Below are positions 59,480 through 64,000 of a DNA stretch of 64,000 nt, piece after piece. Position 1 is the stretch's first letter, and each line of letters opens with the position of its first letter. Source of the DNA: Seohaeicola sp024304985 (GTDB lineage Bacteria > Pseudomonadota > Alphaproteobacteria > Rhodobacterales > Rhodobacteraceae); contig NZ_JARAMP010000006.1 in assembly GCF_028802875.1 (NCBI RefSeq), positions 62,001 through 126,000 on the forward strand, read 5' to 3'. Position numbers and translations under genes: made by a program. The notes beneath the pieces were generated by a model that saw only the letters and a list, made by a program, of their open reading frames with translations, did not search any database and was not told where the DNA came from.

Positions 59480-60529
59480 ATGCGTCCGCTGTTTCGCCCT
59501 GCCCCGTTTTCGATTGGTCTGATGGCCTCGTTGCTGTCCACCGCCGCGCTGGCCGAGGTGCCGCAGGTTGCGACCGATATCGCGCCGGTGCATTCGCTGG
59601 TGGCGCAGGTGATGGGCGATCTGGGTGCGCCTGCGCTGATCGTGCGGCCCGGTGCATCACCGCATGGCTATGCGATGCGCCCGTCCGAGGCGCAGGCTCT
59701 GGAACAGGCGGATCTGGTGGTCTGGATCGGCGAGGGTCTGACCCCTTGGCTGGAAGGGCCGGTCGAGACATTGGGCGAAGGGGCTGCGGTTCTGGAGCTG
59801 ATGTCGGTGGAGGGCACGATCCTGCATGACTATCGCGAAGGGGCGACCTTTGCGGCGCATGATCACGGGGAACATGAGGGGCATGATCATGATGCGGCCA
59901 AGGGGCACGATCACGATCATGACCACGCGCATGACAAGGCCGAGGCGCATGATCACGACCATGACCATGACACGGCGGAAAGCCATGCCGGGGATCATGC
60001 CGGGCATGACCATTCCGGCGCGGATGCCCATGCCTGGCTGGACCCGGCGAACGGGCGGGTCTGGCTGGGGGCGATTGCGGCGGAACTCTCGAGGCTGGAC
60101 CCGGAGAATGCCGCGGCCTATGCCGCCAATGCGGCCGAGGGGCAGGCGGAACTGACGGCGCTGGAGGCGGAGTTGACCAAGCTTCTGGCCCCTATGGCCG
60201 AGACAGAGTTTGTCGTGTTCCACGACGCCTATCAGTATTTCGAGCGGCGCTTCGGGTTGGCCGCGGCGGGGGCCATCTCGTTCAGCGATGCGAGCGCGCC
60301 CAGCGCGGGCCGAATCGCGGAGCTGCGCGAAGCGGTGGCCGACCTTGGGGCTGCCTGTGTTTTCGCAGAGCCGCAGTTCAGCAGCGGGCTGGTCGAGACC
60401 GTGTTCGGCGATAGCGCGCGGGTCGGATTGCTGGACCCGCTGGGGCAGGACATGGCCCCCGGTGCCGACCTTTATCCGCAGGTGTTGCGCAGCATGGCAG
60501 GCGCCTTCACGACCTGTCTGGGCGGCTGA
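59480..60529 (+). CDS. znuA: Zinc ABC transporter substrate-binding protein
   Basis: 349 residues from the ATG at 59480, which has GAGGA eight bases upstream; codons before it overlap zur. A signal peptide ends near ALA|EVP (residue 25). Zinc-binding His62 is in GASPHGYAM, and the second ligand region is AHAWLDP (residue 183 onward). Between them lies a His/Asp-rich loop (about 127-178) usual for ZnuA. It delivers periplasmic zinc to ZnuBC. Confidence 0.97.
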   Translation: MRPLFRPAPFSIGLMASLLSTAALAEVPQVATDIAPVHSLVAQVMGDLGAPALIVRPGASPHGYAMRPSEAQALEQADLVVWIGEGLTPWLEGPVETLGEGAAVLELMSVEGTILHDYREGATFAAHDHGEHEGHDHDAAKGHDHDHDHAHDKAEAHDHDHDHDTAESHAGDHAGHDHSGADAHAWLDPANGRVWLGAIAAELSRLDPENAAAYAANAAEGQAELTALEAELTKLLAPMAETEFVVFHDAYQYFERRFGLAAAGAISFSDASAPSAGRIAELREAVADLGAACVFAEPQFSSGLVETVFGDSARVGLLDPLGQDMAPGADLYPQVLRSMAGAFTTCLGG

Positions 60530-60570
60530 TCCTGTCCGGCCGGGCGCCCTGCGCCGGGCCACGCATCGCA

Positions 60571-60602
60571 CGCAGGCGAAAAAGATCGAACATTCGCCTG
60601 CG
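60571..60602 (+). terminator. Hairpin downstream of znuA
   Basis: Ten-bp stem CGCAGGCGAA / TTCGCCTGCG with a 12-base loop, 41 bp after znuA, without a T tract. The rest of the 299-bp spacer to ugpB (60530-60828) shows no gene; TTGACT at about 60703 could be a -35 box but has no clear -10 partner. Confidence 0.4.
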
Positions 60603-60828
60603 CCTTCATGGGTTCGTTACATTGCGCCTCTAGCCAGCGGCTGATGATACGGGATGACGCGACCCTTCTGGTTGCCCTTGCGGCTGGCAGGCCAAAATTG
60701 CTTGACTTGCTCGGGGGCTTCGGACCAATCCTTTCGTATCGTTTCAGAAATGTTCGCTTCGGCTCGCACCTTTTGGCGCTGGATCGGGGCAGGCAATCCA
60801 CGAAGCATGAAACGTCTGGGAGGACGAC

Positions 60829-62139
60829 ATGAACATCAAGACTTTGAACCTGGCCCTGGCCATGTCCATGGCATGGGGCACCGCCGCTTCGGCACAGACC
60901 GAGATCCAGTGGTGGCACGCCTTTACCGGCCGTCTGGGCGAATTGCTGGACGCGCAGGTCGCGCAGTTCAACGCCAGCCAGTCCGACTACAAGGTCGTGG
61001 CGACGCACAAGGGCAACTATTCCGAGGCGCTGAACGCCGGGATCGCCGCCTTCCGTGCTGGCGAGCAGCCACATCTGTTGCAGGTGTTCGAGGTCGGCAC
61101 CGCCACGATGATGGCCGCCACCGGCGCGATCAAGCCGGTCTATGAGGTGATGGAGGAATCCGGCCTTCCTTTCGATCCGAATGCCTATATCCCGGCCGTC
61201 ACCGGCTATTACACCACCGCGGACGGGCAGATGCTGTCCTATCCCTATAACTCGTCCACGCAGGTGCTGTATGTGAACCGCGACAAGCTGTCCGAGGCGG
61301 GGATCGACCCCGATGTGGACCTGTCCACATGGGAAGCATGGGATGCGGTGCTGACGCAGCTCAAGGATGCCGGGGTCACCTGCCCCTATACGACCTCGTG
61401 GCAGAGCTGGGTGCATCTGGAAAGCTTCTCGGCCTATCATGACGTGCCTTTCGCCACCAAATCCAACGGCTTTGAAGGGTTTGACGCCGAGCTGGTCTTC
61501 AATGGCCCGTTGCAGGTGGCCCATATCGAACAGCTGGGCAAATGGGCGCAGGAGGGCAAGTTCATCTACAACGGTCGCCGCAACGAGGCGGGCGCCAATT
61601 TCCGCGGCGGCGAATGCGCGCTGTTCACCGAAAGCTCTGCCGGTTACGCCGGTGTGAAGGCCGAGGCGCAGTTCGATTTCGATATCCGCCACCTGCCCTA
61701 CTGGGATTCGGTCGAGGCCGCACCGCAGAACACGATCATCGGCGGCGCGTCCGTCTGGATCATGGCAGGCAAGCCCGCAGAGGAATACAAGGGTGTGGCC
61801 GCCTTCCTGAACTTCCTGTCCTCGCCCGAGGTGCAGGCAAAGTGGCATCAGGATACCGGCTATCTGCCGATCACGACAGCAGCGGGTGAGTTGACCGAAA
61901 GCCAGGGGTTCTATGCTGCGAATCCGGGCACCGAGATCGCCGGGTTGCAGATGACCCGCAACGCGCCGACCGCGAATTCCAAAGGTCTGCGTCTGGGCAG
62001 CTATGACCAGATCCGCACGATCATCGATGAGGAGCTGGAAGGTGTGTGGTCCGGTCAGAAAACCGCAGAAGCCGCGCTGAACAGCGCCGTGGAGCGTGGC
62101 AACCAGTTGCTGCGCCGCTTTGAGCAGGCCAACCGCTGA
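60829..62139 (+). CDS. ugpB: sn-glycerol-3-phosphate ABC transporter substrate-binding protein
   Basis: 436 residues with a signal peptide ending ASA|QTE (residue 22) and GGGAGG before the start. IQWWHAFTGRLGELLDAQVA, then YSEALNAGIAAFRAGEQPHL, and PYNSSTQVLYVNRDKLSEAG are typical of UgpB. The protein binds glycerol-3-phosphate or glycerophosphodiesters in the periplasm. No classic Pho box is visible upstream, so regulation is unclear. A terminator separates it from the permease genes. Confidence 0.93.
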   Translation: MNIKTLNLALAMSMAWGTAASAQTEIQWWHAFTGRLGELLDAQVAQFNASQSDYKVVATHKGNYSEALNAGIAAFRAGEQPHLLQVFEVGTATMMAATGAIKPVYEVMEESGLPFDPNAYIPAVTGYYTTADGQMLSYPYNSSTQVLYVNRDKLSEAGIDPDVDLSTWEAWDAVLTQLKDAGVTCPYTTSWQSWVHLESFSAYHDVPFATKSNGFEGFDAELVFNGPLQVAHIEQLGKWAQEGKFIYNGRRNEAGANFRGGECALFTESSAGYAGVKAEAQFDFDIRHLPYWDSVEAAPQNTIIGGASVWIMAGKPAEEYKGVAAFLNFLSSPEVQAKWHQDTGYLPITTAAGELTESQGFYAANPGTEIAGLQMTRNAPTANSKGLRLGSYDQIRTIIDEELEGVWSGQKTAEAALNSAVERGNQLLRRFEQANR

Positions 62140-62154
62140 GGCATCAGCCATCAC

Positions 62155-62185
62155 AACGGCCCCCGGCATGATCGGGGGCCGTTTT
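62155..62185 (+). terminator. Terminator between ugpB and ugpA
   Basis: Eleven-bp stem AACGGCCCCCG / CGGGGGCCGTT with a seven-base loop and TTTT. It should lower permease expression relative to the binding protein. Confidence 0.85.
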
Positions 62186-62244
62186 CTTTCGCCACGGCCT
62201 GTCCCATGATACCCTCCCCGTTGACCTGAACCGGATATCTCCGC

Positions 62245-63126
62245 ATGGAAAAGCGCGTCATCTTCAAGGGCTGGATGCTGCCCGCCCTGCTGCTTCTGCC
62301 GCAGATCGTGATCACCGCGATCTTTTTCTTCTATCCGGCGGGGCAGGCAATCTGGCAGTCGATGTTCGTGCCCGATCCTTTCGGGTTGAAGACGCAGTTC
62401 GTGGGTCTGGGCAATTTCGAATATCTGCTGGGCGATCCCTATTACCGCGCGTCCTTTGTGACGACGGCCATCTTCTCGGGGCTGGTCACGGTGGTGTCGA
62501 TGGGCGTGGCGCTTTACCTGGCGATTCTGGCGGATCGGCTGATCAAGGGGTCGGGCACCTATCGCACCCTGCTGATCTGGCCCTATGCGGTGGCCCCGGC
62601 TGTGGCGGGCGTGCTGTGGATGTTCATGTTCAACACGCGCGTGGGCGTGGTGGCATGGTATCTGGGTCTGCTGGGCTATGACTGGAACCATGTCCTTGAC
62701 GAGGCCGAGGCCATGGGATTGGTCGTGGTCGCGTCAAGCTGGGGGCGGATCAGCTATAACTTCTTGTTTTTCCTGGCCGGGTTGCAGGCGATCCCGCGTT
62801 CGGTGATCGAGGCGGCGGCGATCGACGGGGCGAAGTTCTGGACACGGTTCCGCACCATCGTCTGGCCGCTCTTGTCGCCCACCACGTTTTTCCTGCTGGT
62901 CGTCAATGTGGTCTATGCGTTTTTCGAGACCTTCGGCGTGATCCACACGATCACGGCGGGCGGGCCGCAGCAGGCGACGACGATCCTTGTCTACAAGGTC
63001 TATTCCGACGGCTTCGTCGGGCAGGATCTGGGGTCAAGCGCGGCGCAGTCGGTGATCCTGCTGCTGCTGGTGGGGATACTGACCGTGATCCAGTTCAAAT
63101 TCATCGAACGCAGGGTGCATTACTGA
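62245..63126 (+). CDS. ugpA: sn-glycerol-3-phosphate ABC transporter permease UgpA
   Basis: 293 residues with six helices. The ATPase-coupling EAA loop is EAAAIDGAKFWTRFRTIVWP. The C-terminal SDGFVGQDLGSSAAQSVILL matches UgpA. Its stop overlaps the ugpE start (TGATG). Confidence 0.94.
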   Translation: MEKRVIFKGWMLPALLLLPQIVITAIFFFYPAGQAIWQSMFVPDPFGLKTQFVGLGNFEYLLGDPYYRASFVTTAIFSGLVTVVSMGVALYLAILADRLIKGSGTYRTLLIWPYAVAPAVAGVLWMFMFNTRVGVVAWYLGLLGYDWNHVLDEAEAMGLVVVASSWGRISYNFLFFLAGLQAIPRSVIEAAAIDGAKFWTRFRTIVWPLLSPTTFFLLVVNVVYAFFETFGVIHTITAGGPQQATTILVYKVYSDGFVGQDLGSSAAQSVILLLLVGILTVIQFKFIERRVHY

Positions 63127-63980
63127 TGTCTGATCAACGCGGCATGGTGCAACGACGCGGCCTTGGCCATTGGTTCACCCATCTGGGTCTGATCATCGGC
63201 GTCCTGTTCATCTTCTTTCCAATCTGGCTGGCCTTTGTCGCCTCGACCGTCACGCAGCCCGAGATCGTGCGTCCGCCGATGCCGCTGCTGCCGGGCGGGC
63301 ATTTCATCGAGAATTACAGCAAGGCGCTGTTTTCAGGCGTGAATGCGCCGGTGGCGACGATGATGCTGAATTCACTGATCATGGCGCTGGGGATTACCAT
63401 CGGGAAGATCGTGATCTCGCTGACATCCGCCTTTGCCATCGTCTATTTCCGCTTTCCGGGGCGGACGGTATTCTTCTGGCTGATCTTTCTGACGCTGATG
63501 CTGCCGGTCGAGGTGCGGATCGTGCCGACCTATGAGGTGATCGCGAATTTCGGGATGCTGAACAGTTATTCGGGGCTGATCTTTCCGTTGATCGCTTCGG
63601 CCACGGCGACGTTCCTGTTCCGGCAGTTCTTCCTGACCGTGCCGGACGAGCTGACGGAAGCCGCGCGTGTGGACGGGGCGAGCCCCATGCAGTTCTTCTG
63701 GCATATCCTTTTGCCGATGAGCCGCACCAATATCGCGGCGCTGTTCGTGATCCTGTTCATCTATGGCTGGAACCAGTATCTCTGGCCGCTGCTCATCACC
63801 ACCGATCCGTCGATGAACACCATCGTCATGGGCATCAAGCAGATGTTCCCATCAGGTGACGATCTGGCCGATTGGCCGGTGATCATGGCGACATCCATTC
63901 TGGCCATGGTGCCGCCTGTGATCGTGGTGATCTCGATGCAGAAGCTTTTCATCCGTGGCCTAGTCGATAGCGAGAAATAA
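63126..63980 (+). CDS. ugpE: sn-glycerol-3-phosphate ABC transporter permease UgpE
   Basis: 284 residues, six helices, with the coupling loop EAARVDGASPMQFFWHILLP and the C-terminal MATSILAMVPPVIVVISMQK. The second half of the heterodimeric channel with UgpA, translated by overlap coupling. Confidence 0.94.
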   Translation: MSDQRGMVQRRGLGHWFTHLGLIIGVLFIFFPIWLAFVASTVTQPEIVRPPMPLLPGGHFIENYSKALFSGVNAPVATMMLNSLIMALGITIGKIVISLTSAFAIVYFRFPGRTVFFWLIFLTLMLPVEVRIVPTYEVIANFGMLNSYSGLIFPLIASATATFLFRQFFLTVPDELTEAARVDGASPMQFFWHILLPMSRTNIAALFVILFIYGWNQYLWPLLITTDPSMNTIVMGIKQMFPSGDDLADWPVIMATSILAMVPPVIVVISMQKLFIRGLVDSEK

Positions 63981-64000
63981 ATGGCGACCTTGACCCTTGA
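63981..64000 (+). CDS. ugpC: Start of probable ugpC (ATPase), cut by the window end
   Basis: ATG directly after the ugpE stop, encoding MATLTL before the edge. UgpC proteins begin this way and the operon order predicts the ATP-binding subunit. Only six full codons are visible. Confidence 0.6.

Noticed and set aside
59850..60015. CAT/GAT-rich tandem-like repeat in znuA
   Set aside because: It is simply the coding sequence of the His/Asp-rich loop, expected in ZnuA.

Overview
The window reads as chromosomal DNA of a high-GC alphaproteobacterium, most probably a Rhodobacterales (Roseobacter-group) member. The evidence is a GcrA cell-cycle regulator, the pckA / chvI-chvG-hprK-rapZ-ptsM-ptsH arrangement with a kinase-only HprK, a methylsuccinyl-CoA dehydrogenase typical of the ethylmalonyl-CoA pathway, a MeaB chaperone, a Fur-type Zur with ATGTTATAACAT boxes, and a putative Rhodobacterales-restricted family near 23.2-24.0 kb. 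No rRNA, CRISPR array, transposase or prophage is visible. One tRNA gene (Trp, CCA) is present.

Layout. 0-0.6 kb: start of a DMT transporter. 0.7-15.4 kb (minus): the transcription/translation block in the order tuf, tRNA-Trp, secE, nusG, rplK, rplA, [a licD-like gene], rplJ, rplL, rpoB, rpoC, punctuated by several hairpins that look like terminators or attenuators. 15.5-18.7 kb (minus): a lipoprotein and parC. 18.8-25.1 kb (mostly plus): SH3 protein, SDR, HIG1-like membrane protein, cobalamin adenosyltransferase, etfBA and a 3-hydroxybutyryl-CoA dehydrogenase, with one minus-strand protein of unknown function inside. 25.2-32.6 kb: acyltransferase, ptsH, ptsM, rapZ, hprK, chvG, chvI (minus), with pckA divergent. 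32.7-35.7 kb: a GNAT-like gene, an atypical LysR-HTH regulator, an XRE regulator and a TauE/SafE exporter. 35.9-39.6 kb: mcd, a BKACE (DUF849) gene and meaB. 39.7-49.5 kb: hrpB, Nudix, Pit phosphate transporter, argF, argD, a second DMT transporter, an ABC-2 permease and gcrA. 50.0-57.2 kb: a beta-oxidation operon (two acyl-CoA dehydrogenases and a fused hydratase/dehydrogenase), a TetR-controlled membrane protein and adenine deaminase. 57.3-60.5 kb: znuB-znuC-zur divergent from znuA. 60.8-64 kb: ugpB-ugpA-ugpE and the first codons of a likely ugpC.

How it works together. Several genes converge on acyl-CoA and C3/C4 metabolism: ETF accepts electrons from the three acyl-CoA dehydrogenases, the cobalamin adenosyltransferase and MeaB support methylmalonyl/ethylmalonyl-CoA mutases, Mcd carries out an ethylmalonyl-CoA-pathway step, and PEP carboxykinase links C4 acids to sugars. 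The ChvGI/HPr-kinase/EIIA cluster is a regulatory rather than sugar-transporting PTS.

The most interesting non-coding signals are: a recurrent element directly downstream of stop codons (pit, argD, znuB, possibly mcd); three TGTAGC-N4-GCTACA-type sites between tetR and its divergent partner; a GTTGCGCT(GC)AACTGCGAAA sequence shared by the pckA and mcd upstream regions; twin CGCG-loop palindromes in the rplKA leader; a terminator-like hairpin in the gcrA leader; and a paired palindromic repeat downstream of gcrA. I did not find a clearly novel multi-gene system. The GNAT/atypical-LysR pair and the TetR/four-helix membrane-protein pair are the best candidates for undescribed functions.
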